Shown here: piece by piece, positions 9,060-21,032 of the stretch | Position numbering within the stretch: the stretch's first letter is position 1 | How the letters are laid out: every line of letters begins with the position of its first letter | Source: Adiantum capillus-veneris | Lineage: Eukaryota > Streptophyta > Polypodiopsida > Polypodiales > Pteridaceae | DNA length: 64,000 bases | Direction of reading: 5' to 3' | Assembly (NCBI GenBank): GCA_014529385.2 | Contig: CM043958.1 | Location: 82,455,525-82,519,524, forward strand | Program-made: the position numbers and the translations under genes | The notes under the pieces: model-generated | The model's input: the letters and a program-made list of their open reading frames with translations, nothing else | The model's database searches: none | Told to the model about the DNA's origin: nothing

Positions 9060-10160
9060 ATCGAGCACGCAACGATATTCACATGACGTGTTGTAGTGGT
9101 AGCTCCAGATAGAGCCATGTACTCAGCTTTAGTAGAAGATCAAGCTACCAAATTTTGTAGTTTACTTTGCTAGAAAATGGTGTTGTTTGATAGTGTGAAG
9201 GCATAGCCAATTGTGGAATACTTGATGTCAACATAATCCCCCAGGACGAGTCAAGGAAAGGGGGTTGGATATTGGTTGTCTTCATATACACCATGCTTAA
9301 GTCTTTGGTGTTATTGATATAGTGTAGAAGTCTCTTCACTTGTTGGCAATAAGCTAGACCTAGATGTTGCATAAATCGTGATAGAAATTTTGGGCTTGAC
9401 ATATATCAACTAGTCTGCCCATATATCAAGGTAGAGAATACCCTTGATGACATTACTGCATGGGATACCAACCATCATTTGCTGCTCAAAAATTGACTCA
9501 GTACCTATAATAGGGGAAAATCGGGTAGTGACCGGCAACAGAGTTTCTATGCCACAAAAGGAGTCCATTTAAAAGCACCACAAAAATAGTTTAGCATAAC
9601 GCTTTTAACAGAGGTGCATGGTGACCCCTTGGTTGTGGTCATATTGTATCTCAATACCCAAGACATATTATAGTCTTCCATATCTGTCATCGAGAAAGTG
9701 TCAACAAATTCTTGTTTGGAAGCATTATTTGCATCCAAGGATCCACTCTTAAGGATGATGACATCTACATAGATAACAACAAGTCGATAATAGTGTGGTC
9801 TAGTACAAAGGTAGACATTAGCATCAACAACAATACGAGTATAGCCACAAGTAAGAATAAACTGATTAAACTTGTGGTACCACTACTATGGTGATTGTTT
9901 TAAGACTGTGAAATGGCTTGTGTAATCTATAGACTATAGAATGATACTCCCTAGATGTATAGAAAGACAATTGTTGCATGTAAGTCTCTTTAGAGAGTTT
10001 GTCGTGAAGAAATACCATTGGAGCCATAAGGGCAAGAAGTTCCCAAAATGAAATTATCTCTAGGAGTGGCCACAAGTTCTCATCATAATCTGTGCCGAGT
10101 GTTTGTGAAAATCTTCATGCAACAAGGTGGGCTTTAAAGCGGTCCACACACAGATCGGGA
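9060..10160 (-). pseudogene. Ty1/copia reverse transcriptase-RNase H remnant
   Basis: Read on the minus strand across several frames. It starts near 10150 with DGSV..KAHLVA and FSQTLGTDYDE, followed by LHDKLSKETYMQQ and YRLHKPFHSLK (the LHG.L.EE.YM.QP and CRL.K.LYGLKQ motifs of copia RT). Next comes a YVDD-like LLLSMWMMSSSLR region near 9760. It ends with MQHLGLAYCQQVKRLLHYI and the RNase H region STIGYAFTLSNNTIF near 9200. Many stops and frameshifts show it is dead. It follows directly on an LTR (10180-10598), the same arrangement as at 23.3-24.8 kb. Confidence 0.75.
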
Positions 10161-10179
10161 TTTCTTTTTTTTGGAAAAG

Positions 10180-10598
10180 CGATTCTCGGGTGATAGGCTT
10201 ATGATTTGTTGGTAAAACAACAAGAGGCTAGGAAATGTTTTGCATAAGGGAACCAATCTTAGAATCCATAATTTCTCATTGTAGAAAACTACTATATTGT
10301 CTGGAAAAGGTAATGTATTTGCAATCTTATAAAGGACAATTAAAGGAAACGTCACTTATCATCATGTAGGAATAGAGACAAAGGTAAAAAATCAGATCTG
10401 CATAGACAGAAGGCATGCAATCTTCTTTTTTTGCTACATTACTAAGAGATGACACACGAATTTATCACAAGGGCTACACGTCTTTCGGTAGGAGAGGTTG
10501 TAAGGTTTCAACTGTTTAGTTCATTACTTTTCTATACACATAAATTAAAAGTAAATTTCTAACAGTAATAAGGAGAGTACTTTTGTTTATCACCAACA
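10180..10598 (-). repeat. Copia LTR, minus orientation
   Basis: On the minus strand the LTR begins TGTTGGTGATAAAC at 10598, immediately after a polypurine run (seven G, plus-strand C at 10599-10605). It is homologous over about 300 bp to the plus-strand LTR at 23345-23650 (shared 'cctctcctacc', 'gattgcaaa...acattacctt', 'acaatatagtagttttcta'). The far end is approximate. Confidence 0.65.
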
Positions 10599-10619
10599 CC
10601 CCCCCATAACCAAGTACTC

Positions 10620-11010
10620 AACTATTCAAGAAACTCCATTCCCAAAGTCTATGTACATTAAAAGTATTGTGACACAAACTTTTGTTGAATACATCTACAA
10701 CATTGTCTTTGGATGGCTCGTAGACTAGTACAATCTTCTTGGTTTCAACTTGCTCCCTGAAAAAATGATTTAGCAATATCAATGTGTTCAAGCCTATCAG
10801 ATTGAATTGCCCTCCTTGATGATTCTATAGCTGGAATAGAATTTGAATATAGGATCATTGGAAGATTAACAAGAAGTCCAAGCTCACATAGAAAAATTTT
10901 AATCCGTAGATTCTCTTTCATTGCTTCTAAAGCAGCCTTGTACTCCGATTATGTGCTCGATAGAGAAACAGTGCTTTGCCATTTTCTCTTCTTAAAAATA
11001 GCAATTCCCA
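10620..11010 (-). pseudogene. Copia RNase H C-terminal remnant
   Basis: On the minus strand from 11010: KKRKWQSTVSLSST*SEYKAA, then EAMKENLRIKIFLCELGL, then NSIPAIESSRRA and LEHIDIAKSFF. These are the SLSS.TEAEY, W.r..L.ELG, DN.SAI and RTKHIDI..HF blocks of copia RNase H. The end, with LWEWSFLNS, is followed at once by the polypurine tract and LTR at 10598, as expected for a copia 3' end. Stops and frame changes are present. Confidence 0.65.
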
Positions 11011-12821
11011 AAAAAGGAAAGAAAATTCACCAATGGAGAGCCTTTATTTTCTATTTGTTTCCCAATCAACCAATAACTTGAAGACCTTGCTCTGTTCTAA
11101 ATGTAATACTAAAATTTCTTGTAGTGTGTATGCATTATAGCAGGCTATAGCCTTTCAACTAGCATCAGATGCTCGTGTTGTGGGGAGTTCATATAACTTA
11201 AAAGCATTCTTGATTCAAAAGAAAGAGCAAGAAAAATGCATGTGATTAGATATCAAATACTTCCAAGGATGCTTCTATATTCTTTTGAAAGAGGATTGTG
11301 CTTCCATAGTGTAGTGTCAGTAATTTAGTAGAGTGTGTGTTTCTTGTCTTTTAAGTGGTATCATTTTCCAAGAGTGCTTATGAAAATTAATAGAGAATCT
11401 CTTAATAATTCCCTTGTGCAAATTTTGCTAGAGTGAGGTTCATAGTGTGTGTTGTTGATGATTCCTTTAGCACTTGCATGCCCAATATATATGTAAGTTC
11501 CCCCATCGCTCATGCAGAATGGAGCAGCAAGATCCCCTTGAGAAATCCCAAACCTTGAGCAAGAATTTTCGAGCAATCCCTAAACTGAGCAAGACAAGGT
11601 AGGGTACACTATTTAAAACCCAAAGTCAAACAATATTTTCAGATGATTTCAAGAAAGGAAAACATTACTCAATCCTAGACCTCTACCCAAGGGTTAAACC
11701 ACGAGCCTTATGCTAAAAAAAGGAATGCTCTTGCCACTAATACAAATCTCAAGACTAAGTAGAGAGGAGCCTGACCTTCTCTTCAATTCTTTCTTCTTAA
11801 TTCTCCTTTGTATCTCTCATTCCTTCTCTCTCTAACTCAAGTTATTGTGATATGATGTACATTAAGTTGTTGTATAGATCATGGTGGAAACTTTGGAAGA
11901 ATTCTATTGCAATGTGGGAATTCTTTTAAGAAAAACCACATCATGGTATATATTGAGGTTTGTATCAACCCATCATATATAGCCAGTCATCGGGGAGGAG
12001 GGGTGTATTGAAATGATTTGATAGAAGAGTCACCAAGGTTGATAGTCATGATTGATGTACTGAGGAAAACTTTTTTCTCGCACATGGCCTCTCCCTTTCA
12101 CCTACCTGTGTGTTCACTGATCATGGCTACAACCTCCCCCCTTTCTGGGACGCTCTCTTTGATCTCTTTCTCTTGCGTTGATTCGTGACAGTGCTGAAAG
12201 CCTACTAGTTTTAGAGAAATTTAGTGTGAAACCCTTGATATATTGATATATATTCAATGTACCTCTTAGTGTTGTTTCTTTTGAGCACGAATATGGAATC
12301 TATAGAGCTATCTGCCATAGCCTCAATCCATTTTCCTTATGCAAAGATTGACCTTGTACAAGAGGCTCAACTACTATTAAGAGAAAGATCGAATGGGCGT
12401 CCACCTAGCCGGACACCACATTTGTAGTCTATTATTTTGTCGAGCTCGTGTAATGATACTCTGTGTAAATCCTGATTCCAGTCGTGATTTTGGTACCTTG
12501 CTGGACTGATACCTGACATGGTAGGATAGTGCCCCATGTGTCCCAGACCTCCTCCTAAAGTTTCGTTGCATTTTCAGTCTGTTCGAGTGCCAAAATGGCG
12601 TGATGACTTAGAGATGTGAGAAAGGACATAGGCAGATTTCCCTAATCTTTGAGTGTTGGTTTGCTTGTTGAGCTAGTGTGTTTTCTTGTTAAGGTTCACT
12701 TCTTGAGATTGACGATTGTAAAGAGTCTTTATGCCCCATACGAGTCACTTCCCTAAGTATTGACATTATGTTAGTACCAAAAAGCTATGCTATAGACGTG
12801 CGTCGCGGCGACCCGCTAACA
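11011..12821 (+). other. Mostly non-coding; upstream part likely gypsy 5' LTR
   Basis: No coding frame of note. The last portion ends at CCGCTAACA (12821) directly before a primer-site-like TTGGCACCATTGCC, so at least the final few hundred bases are probably a gypsy 5' LTR on the plus strand. Its start was not found. The phrase 'gaattctattgcaat' (about 11900) recurs near 35590. Confidence 0.35.
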
Positions 12822-12840
12822 TTGGCACCATTGCCAGGGA
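12822..12840 (+). promoter_or_regulatory. Gypsy primer-binding-site region
   Basis: TTGGCACCATTGCCAGGGA closely resembles the TTGGCGCC.TTGCCGGGGA sequence that follows the 5' LTR of many plant Tat/Athila-type gypsy elements. It marks the start of the leader of the element whose gag lies at 15.6-17.3 kb. Confidence 0.55.
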
Positions 12841-13369
12841 TATGATCCTTAGATGGTGAGTGACCTAGTGCGTATTTAGAGAGTTTTTTTTTTTAGATTT
12901 ATCCTTCCATTTCATTTACACTTTAGCAGTGAAGCAGCTAGACACGAGGTTTAGTGCTTGATACAGTCTATAAGTCGAGGACTCGCTAGATCTATTCTCG
13001 AGAGGTAAAGAGGGTTGTGAGTGAGATAGCCAAAAGCATTTCATTCTTCGATTTACTCTATGCTTTCAGAGTGTTATTTTGTTTTTCAATCTGACTTTAT
13101 TTTGTACCATTCTGTTTGTTTTTCTTTCATGTTTCATTCCAGTACTTAGGAGTAGGGTAAGTAGAAACTACCACCATCAAATTTGGGCTAAAAGATTGAG
13201 GGAAAAAAGGGTGAAAACCATATTTTGGCCGAAATGACCATAACTCTGAAATTTTAAAAATTTGATGGTAGAGACCTCAAAATTGATCCAAAGTCAAAAA
13301 TTTGTGGATCAAGGGCATCAACAGACTCTCTAGAAGCAATCTGTAAAGTTTGTTTAGATTCTATGGAGG

Positions 13370-15215
13370 AACATAAATCTCAATCCATGTACCCCAGAGA
13401 CCATTTTTGGAAAAAAAGTGATCAGTGACATTGTGATCAGTGGGAATTGCTCTGATTAAGTTTGCTTGAAAGAAAAACTTAAAAATCACATCAAAATTGA
13501 TTGTTAGGGCAATAACAACAAAAACAAGGATCCAGACACAAAATTGGGCAAATCTTGAGATTTTGGGATCCAAATTCAAAAAGGGGTGAGATTTGGCTTC
13601 TACACGGAATAGAAAATCATCAGAACAAAATTCATGAAAAAATGCTGCCAAACATGGATCGCAATCCATGTACCTTTTGACATTTGGGTCTGATATTTGA
13701 CAAGTATATGCCTGATAACTAGTGGAACAACTTTACCAAAAGGGACCATGTCAAAATTTTTAAAAAAGTTGGTCAAAATAGTTAAATACAGAAACTAGTC
13801 AAAAACCATAAAGCAAACAGAAAAACTCACTTTTGACTACGAAAAATTTGCTCAAACTGAAAAAGATATGGGAAAGAGTACCACCATAACATGGACTATA
13901 CGATGACCAAGTTTCATGTCAAAATGAGGTCAAACATGAATCGCGATCCATGTACTTCATAAAAAAAAAATGGCTAATATTTGAGCAGTAGGTAGCTGGT
14001 ATCATTTGGAACAACTTTCCCAAAATAACTATATGCAAAAAAGTTGCAAAAAGTGGTCAAAAGAGCCAAAAACTAAACATTGTCAAACCTGTCACAATAG
14101 ACTGTAGAAATCAGTTTTGGTTGGGCAAAACTGATCCAAATCCAAAAATTCTTTGTGGAGCAATCTACAAACATCACAAGCTATCAACACACCAAAGATT
14201 CAGATCCAAAAGTGGTGGTACATGGATCGCGATCCATGTACCCTTGAGAAATGTTTTGACAGAAACTTTTCTAGCCTGTAGCAGAGACCATTGTGAACAA
14301 AAGTCCCCAAAGAATGTTTGTCAAAAAAGTTCAAAAAGTGGGTGAAAAGAGCCAAAAATTGTTGAAGGTAAAAACTCTAAAAGAGACATGTGAATTGACT
14401 TTTGCTTGACCTAAAGTGATCCAAATCACATAAAAACCATATAGCAGGGATCAGTGGACCAAGGGCAAGCTTTGTGCCAAGTTTCAATACCTTTTGACAC
14501 ATAGGTACATGGATCGTGTTCCATGTTCCCTTGTCACAGACTGATACCATATTTGCACCATAGCTAGAGGACATCACAAGGAACCTAGTGGTCTTCTCAA
14601 GACTGAATTTGGATATAAAAAACATGACCAAAATCCTAGAACTGCCAAGTACTTTGACGAAGTTCTAGAACTGACCTAACTTTCAATCCATAGGTACATT
14701 TTCTAAATTGTGATACCAAAGGACCTACTAATCATGCTGAATTTGATGGTACCAACAGAAGTCAATTTGGGCTCCAAACATGGATCACGATCCATGTAAC
14801 CATAGTAACAACTTGACCTAGAGCTTTTACATATCAATACATCATACACAAGGAAACCTATCCGCAAGTCTAGTTTTGAAGAAAATTGAACAAATTTGGG
14901 TCAAAAGGGAGCAAAATAGGTGAGAGATTAAAAACCATTGTGCAGACCTAGTGTTGGCCATTTGACCTGTCAAAACAAGTCCAAATCCAAAAAGATTTGA
15001 GAATTTTCTTGTGGACATAGTCAGGAACAAACTCCTAAGAGATCAAGTCCAGATGTGGTTGAACATGGATTGCGATCCATGTACCTCAACCTCAAAATTT
15101 GATGAAAATTGGTACAGAGCCTATACATGACCTTGTCTACACACAGTCAAAATTTAGGAAAATTTGGAGAAAAACTTTTGACAGAGGAACATGGATCGTG
15201 ATCCATGTACCATAG
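13370..15215 (+). repeat. ~280-bp tandem units with a central palindrome, in the gypsy leader
   Basis: The dyad ACATGGATCGCGATCCATGT or close variants recurs at about 13371, 13652, 13934, 14220, 14507, 14778, 15063 and 15189. Seven of the eight copies are spaced 273-287 bp apart, and the last is 126 bp away. At 14217-14242 it is a perfect 26-bp palindrome. Between dyads the units share diverged phrases such as GGAACAACTTT.CCAAAA and GGTCAAAA. The array fills most of the leader between the primer site (12.82 kb) and the first gag frame. Confidence 0.8.
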
Positions 15216-15650
15216 TATAGTGGGGGCATCTGACGTGATGATCTTGTAGACATACTTGAGAACATTCCAAATCTCAAGTTTGAGCTCAAAATACCTTCTG
15301 GAGACCAAGATACAAACCAAAATTCCAATGTTTTGTTCCTGAAACTGTTTTGAGTGTTGTTTCAAGTGCATCTCACCAAAATTGCTCTCGATAGACAACT
15401 CCAAATTGAGTCAGGTATAGCCATGAAGAAAGATTGCAGGCAATAGGACACACCTAGACTTTATAGGTTTTAGGGCTGAGTTTTTCCAGGTTTCCTAAAT
15501 CCAAACTTTTAGGGTATCCAGGACTAGTTTTCAGAAACCAAAAGAGTCACAAGTTTCTGACTTTTCAGAGACCTCACCATGGGCAAAAAGGATAAAATGC
15601 AGTAAGTCAAAGTGGGCTTGTCAAGGACTGTCTTGAGAGTTTTTAGTGAG
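15216..15650 (+). other. Leader sequence, no gene seen
   Basis: Non-coding continuation of the gypsy leader between the last palindrome unit and the first downstream open frame. Confidence 0.4.
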
Positions 15651-15652
15651 CG

Positions 15653-16030
15653 TTGACCATGATAAATCATCCACCACCAAGGTTCTCTACTTCACTCACA
15701 GACATGAAAAATGTTGCAATGCCGACAACAGGGACACTAGGAGAATACATAGAGGAGAGGCATCCTCTAATAAAAAAACCAAACATGAGATTCATCAAAG
15801 CCAATGAATCCATTAGAGTGCTTATAGATTACACTCATGAGGGCTTGAATTGTTCACAAATGGAGATCCATATATCTTCTACAAGTGTGTAGAACCCTAT
15901 GCTGGAGAGTTGACCACCCATAAGAACCTTTATGCATTCACATATACAGATGCCCATGAAGTGCAAGTTTTGATGGTAGATAAGTATGGAAGAGAGTACA
16001 AACTTGTCAATCCAATTGACTTAGAATGAT
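15653..16030 (+). pseudogene. Short frame upstream of gypsy gag, frameshifted
   Basis: ATG 15653 opens an 80-codon frame (MTMINHPPPRFSTSLTDMKN...). A frame change near 15845 allows continuation as NGDPYIFYKCVEPYAGEL, then LYAFTYTDAHEVQVLMVDKY, then REYKLVNPIDLE, stopping near 16029. It lies 20 bp upstream of the gag ATG. It may be the N-terminal part of Gag or an extra upstream ORF as found in some Ogre/Tat elements. I do not recognise the fold. Confidence 0.45.
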
Positions 16031-16050
16031 ATACGTACAAAGGTACTCCA

Positions 16051-16749
16051 ATGTCTACTAAATTTCAACCAATAATGCTGCCAGATCACATATCAGAGAG
16101 GATTTCATCAAGATTCTCTCCAAGACAAGACAAGAGAACAAGAGACGTCTTTCCAAGAGACCACAAATTGGTTAGATTAGTGACTAAACCACAAAGATTA
16201 AGACCATATCAAGTGGCTCAATGTGTCAAGACAAAGTACAATGGGTCAGAGAATCCATATGCTCATGTATCACTCTTCAAACAAGTTTTGATAATTGAAC
16301 AAATTACAGATTTCCATACTCAATATGAGGGATTTGGTTTGACATTAGAAGGAACGGCTTTGACTTGGTTCCAACCACTAAATAGAGATGATTTTCCCAG
16401 CATAACTCAACTCCTGCAAGAATTCATGGAGGAGTTCTCAAAAAGGGGAATCAGACATAAGACGGTGTCACACATCTACACTTTCAAACAAAAAGCGAAT
16501 GAAAAATTGAAGGAAGCTCTCCTTTGCTTCAAACAATACATCGAGAGGTGTCCTGTGAGAGAGCTACCGCAAGATGAGAGATTATTATTTCTCTTCATAG
16601 AGGGCTTGAGGAATGAAACTTTAAAAAAGGACCTACATTTGAAAGGATGCATAACATTTGATCAAGTCACTAGAGAAGCTCTATATCTAGTTGAAAATTG
16701 CAAGGCCTACGGAGAGGTGACTGAAGATACAAACACACAACGCAACTAG
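16051..16749 (+). CDS. Ty3/gypsy Gag (capsid part)
   Basis: This is a 232-residue frame with the retrotransposon gag pattern: YNGSENPYAHVSLFKQVL, then GTALTWFQPLNRDD, then LLQEFMEEFSKRGIRHKT, then FKQKANEKLKEALLCFKQYI, then LLFLFIEGL. Gag forms the virus-like particle that packages element RNA. The frame ends at tandem stops (TAG TAG) after residue 232. The zinc-knuckle part resumes 40-80 bp downstream in another frame, so Gag is split by a frameshift. It is intact as a stand-alone frame but the element around it has no recognisable pol. Confidence 0.8.
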   Translation: MSTKFQPIMLPDHISERISSRFSPRQDKRTRDVFPRDHKLVRLVTKPQRLRPYQVAQCVKTKYNGSENPYAHVSLFKQVLIIEQITDFHTQYEGFGLTLEGTALTWFQPLNRDDFPSITQLLQEFMEEFSKRGIRHKTVSHIYTFKQKANEKLKEALLCFKQYIERCPVRELPQDERLLFLFIEGLRNETLKKDLHLKGCITFDQVTREALYLVENCKAYGEVTEDTNTQRN

Positions 16750-16789
16750 TAGTGCCTCATCTCCAAAGAGCGAATAAAAAACAAAGAGA

Positions 16790-17345
16790 TATGTTCAAAC
16801 TCCTTGGGAACCAATCATTGATCAAGTGGTTGAGGGAGTGATTAGAAGATTAAACCAAGGCTACATACAAAACCCAATTGTACGACAACCTCAATTGAGG
16901 GTATGTAATACTTGTGGGAGAGATCACCCCACTCCATGGTGTAGCACTCAATTGAATCCTCAACAAATATCAGGGCAACAACCACCTATTCTAAATGGTA
17001 GTAGAGTGGTAGTCAACTACACTCGACCAACGCATGTGCCACAACCCATGAAAAACTAGTACTCCATGGATGTAGATATGCTCATGCTCATCGCCAATCA
17101 GGAGTATGGTTCAAAGAACATTCTTACAAGGCAAGAACAATCCATGGTGGGATTGTCATCTATGAAACAAGAAGGTCTGTGCTATGAATGTGGAGGTGAT
17201 AATTGGGCACGAACTTGTCCAAACAAGGGTCCACAAATATAATTATTTGTATTCTGTGAACGTTGTGGGAGAGACCATCTACGCCAACACTGTGCTAAGA
17301 ATCCATACTACAAAGGGAAAGAAACAATGAATATTATAGGCATGA
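16790..17345 (+). pseudogene. Gag nucleocapsid part with three zinc knuckles
   Basis: The frame from about 16790 (TPWEPIIDQVVEGVIRRLNQ) carries CNTCGRDHPTPWC near 16905. After a stop at 17057, two further knuckles appear: CYECGGDNWARTC near 17180 and CERCGRDHLRQHC near 17260. The first and third have C-x2-C-x3-H-x4-C spacing; the middle one has Asn near the His position. Zinc knuckles bind element RNA. Stops at 17057 and 17240 break the frame. Three knuckles in one plant gypsy Gag is more than the usual one or two. Confidence 0.7.
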
Positions 17346-17960
17346 TGCCTTCTTCAAGACGAAGCTTGCCTAAGGTCAAAGGACATTTTAATACTAACTT
17401 TTGGAGGTCTTTAATGAAGCTAACTCTAAGGTATTTAAGATCCATTAGGTAGCATTTAGATTTAACCGATCATCTCTCATTTGGACCCCTTTTACCTTGG
17501 CCCCATGTTAGAGACAAATCCATAAGCACATGTCTATATTCTAACCCTTGTTCCCCATTTATCTTCCCATATTAAATGATCAATTTAATTTGAGAAAATC
17601 ATTTGGTAAAGTTAGATATTATATTTTATGACATTACCTCTCTCTTGAAATCATAGTTGTCTTTGACTATGAGGTAGAGAAGATAAAGCCTAGTCATAAG
17701 GGCATGTTTCTTAGCGGGTAGAGAATCCCTTTTTACCCTACGACATAATTCCAGAATGGATGACTAATCCATGTGGTGCTCGAGAGACTTAGCGACCACA
17801 AGCATGTCTGCTCTTTAGTCCATACCATACTTCCAAAGTAGATTGACAATTTCTACTTGGTGTTTGGAGATGTCGTCACCAGAAACATGATCCTAAGCAG
17901 GCATACTTCTTAAATTTTGTGCACAATAAAAGAAAGATAATGAGTTTTATAAGACAAAAA
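17346..17960. other. Spacer between two gypsy remnants
   Basis: No coding motif. It probably contains the truncated 3' parts of the two neighbouring gypsy elements, which meet here in tail-to-tail orientation. No LTR terminus could be placed. Confidence 0.4.
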
Positions 17961-19300
17961 CATTGTTCATTTGAAATGCGTTTTCATTTGCTTACTCTAG
18001 TGTAGCATTATAAGCATTGAAAAGGTTCATATTATCCTTAAGCTAGGTTCCTTGCATCCATCTAGCATCTTTAAAAGGATAATTCTCAAACTTAACAAGA
18101 TATCATTGGATAACATTACCGTTTCTTAGTACCTTGTCTTCATGTCAAAGAATCGATTTGGGTTGCAACACCTCTTCTTGATCTTCCATCTCTCATGGGT
18201 CCTCCATTATTGGTTCTTTTGGTGGCTCTCCTTTGTAAGGCTTGATTAGGCTGACATGGTTAGCATTGTGAATGAGCCAATGGCTGCAAAAATTTAACTA
18301 ATAATCCATCTCATTGATTGGCTTAAGAATTTTGTAAGAAAGGACCATATTATCTTTTTGCTAGTTTAGCATAATACTCTTGGTGGGTCGTAGGATTCTT
18401 GCCTGTAGTATGCCTTAGTTGAGCCTTGAGAAACTTTAGCAAGACCCAATCATTTTCCTTAAAGGCTAAGGCTCTTGTGTGCTTATTAGCAGCATCCCTT
18501 TTTTCCTTTGCTTTTAGATGGATATAACCTCTTTAATCTTTGCAAAAGAGTCTTATGAGTCTCCTCTATATTCATCAGTAGCGAAGATCTTCCCATATAC
18601 TTTAAGTAGTAAGGGACTTTTGGATCTTTCCTTTTTAACCTCGAAAGGTGTTTTCCCCATAGAAATTTGTACAATGTCATTGTACGCATTCTCATTGAGA
18701 ACGTTGTTCTACTTCCATGACATATGCTTTTAGTAGATTCAAGAATCGTTAGATTAGTTATTTCACTTTGGTCATCTGTTTGTGGATGATAGGCCAAAAG
18801 ATAAATTTAATCTACTTCCTAGATTCTCTATGAGACCCTTCTAGAAATTACTGGTCATTCAGGATCTTTGTCTAACACTATGGATGTTGGTGGCAAGCCA
18901 CGATACTTGAAAATTTGAGATCTAAAGAGGGTTGCCGTTTAATGTGCCTTAATAGTCTTTTTGATAGGCATAGAGTGTGTTTTCTTGCTAAGCCTGTCGA
19001 TTGAAACAATCCAATTAGTTGCTACCTTTGATCAAATTTCAATTTTTGGTATACCACGCATTTGGAAACATACTCTTGTATGTTTACTTTTTATGGTAGA
19101 CCAACAAAAATACATTTCTACTCCTTGAAGGGTAGATTATGGAATCCTTATTTGCCCCGCATAATGAGAAGTATGGGATTCATACTTGACTTTCTTATTG
19201 TATGGGTGAGGGTAGCACATAGTCTATTGTTGTTTGGAAGAAAACCATCCTCCAAGGTCAATGGTTCTTTTTTTCTTCCCTAATGCAAAGGCTATAACTA
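17960..19300 (-). pseudogene. Ty3/gypsy integrase with chromodomain-like end
   Basis: The minus strand reads YVSKCVVYQKLKFDQR near 19050 (the yV..C..CQ..K end of the H2C2 zinc finger region), then LAYHPQTDDQSEITN at 18800 (integrase core AYHPQTDGQSE). Next come MGKTPFE- and RALAFKENDWVLL-like segments near 18650-18440, and a chromodomain-like tail near 18170-18030 (EEVLQPKSIL, YLVKFENYPFKDARW). This is the pol C-terminus of a chromovirus-type gypsy element. Multiple stops and frameshifts are present, and protease, RT and RNase H are missing upstream. Confidence 0.75.
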
Positions 19301-19313
19301 CTTACTTAAAGTC

Positions 19314-20425
19314 TTAGTCAATAGCATACTCATCTATCATAAAAGATATTTCATTGTGAGTTGCTATAGACAACACATTTACCCTTGGCCATTGTGAATT
19401 GACATACTTAGCCATTTCTTCAGGTAATACCGTACATATTGTTGCTTTTATTTGGAGAAGTCTATTCTTTGAAAGAATGTAGCTTTGAGATGTAACTCTC
19501 AAAACTTGTCTACATGTTTGTGGATAGACTTGTTGAAGAGTAGCTTAAAACTTTTCCATCTGGTGAGAAATTTGTCCTTGGCATCGCTTGCAAGGAATCG
19601 CTTCATTATGGAAACTTGTAGAGTTTTCCATGTCTTTGGGGCTTTTTTGGTTTCCATGAAGGCTAGCCCACCATTGATGAGAAGATTTTTGGAAGTGCAT
19701 AGGTACATGGTGTAGCTTGGAGGACTCTGTGAAGCCCCCGTCTCCAAAGACCGCATCAAATTGTTGGATGAAGGCCAATACTTTGTCTGTGGCACCAAAG
19801 GTTGCATCATAGGTGAGAAAAGAGATACTCTTTCCTCGGTCTTTGAACTTCTTGAGCTTTTGGGACCTTCACCATGTTGGGTATGTTTTCTGATGTCCTC
19901 TCCTCTTGTATTCTCTAAGAAAATAACTATTTCTTTGATCGGGAGAGGAGGAAGGTGAAGAAGAAGGAGAAGAGGGTGACACGTTTCTTGCCTTTTTCTT
20001 CCTTTGTTTCCTCTCTTCCCTTTTGGAGTGATGAGGAGAAGGACTATGGGTTGACCGTTTCCTCTTGGGAGGAGTGGGCGATAGTCTAGACCGCGCCCCT
20101 CTTCATGAAGCCGCATCTTTAGAGGAACTTAGGGATTCACTTCATTCTCGTTCTTTGAATTCCTCCTCTCTTATGGGAGAGAGTTTTCTTTTGGGAGTCT
20201 CATCAAGAGACCTCCTAAACTCTCTCTCCTCTTGGAGAGGAAGGGAAATCCCATAAGCATGAAGTTGTTGGGTAACTTTGTCTTGCAAAGTAGGGTTTTG
20301 CCCATAGCTTGATGCAACCTAGTAACAAGATAATTGATAAACATGGGGGCATCATCATTAGCACCTTCATGTGCAAAATCAAAGTTACCAATGTTCATTC
20401 TACTCTCTTGGTTATTGTCAGCCAT
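19314..20425 (-). pseudogene. Ty3/gypsy Gag remnant
   Basis: It starts MADNNQESRMNIGNFDF at 20425. A gag core occurs at 19790-19500 in two alternating frames (LAFIQQFDAVFG, WWASL, KTWKTLQVSIMKRFLA, FLTRWKSFKLL). A serine/basic region lies between (near 20050-19900). Downstream (19500-19314) is a further protein-like block, EEMAKYVNSQWPRVNVL, before the integrase remnant. The Gag therefore runs almost directly into integrase, pointing to an internal deletion that removed protease, RT and RNase H. The 5' LTR follows at 20840-21797. Confidence 0.65.
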
Positions 20426-20839
20426 GCTAATTATACTTATGTGTTTACTTAGTGTATCCTTTGGTAATTCAAAACCTTAGTTGCTACTCCTCTTAGCCTT
20501 TGAAAATAAGAACTTAAGTATATTCACCCATAGTTCAAATTGGTTAATTATAGAGAGTAGTGGAGTGGGCCTATTATAGCATAATTCCCAAGGGATAGAT
20601 CCTTTTGGACTTCTTCTGGCTCAATAATGGTTAAGCCGTAGGCAAATCTGAAAAGACCCCATTATTAAGACCAAAGCTCCTGAGGTGTGCACCATATCCC
20701 ACATAGTGGACTCAACAAAACCGATAATAGATCCTATTACCACTTACCCTAATATAATAAACAAAATCAAACATTAATAGGCTACTTAAGGGCCTCTTTT
20801 CTTAAGCAAGAAAAGAAAAATCAAACAATCCGATACCAA

Positions 20840-20992
20840 TGTAATGGAAATGGCCTATGAACTTTGAGAATAGCGGTATTAAGAGAATTAGAGTGAGCAT
20901 TTTTTGTGAGATTACTTTGAGAACAAAGAGGATAAACATAATTGATGGTAGCAACATAAACATAGTACTTAATTAACTTGACATGAACAATA

Positions 20993-21032
<40 letters not shown>

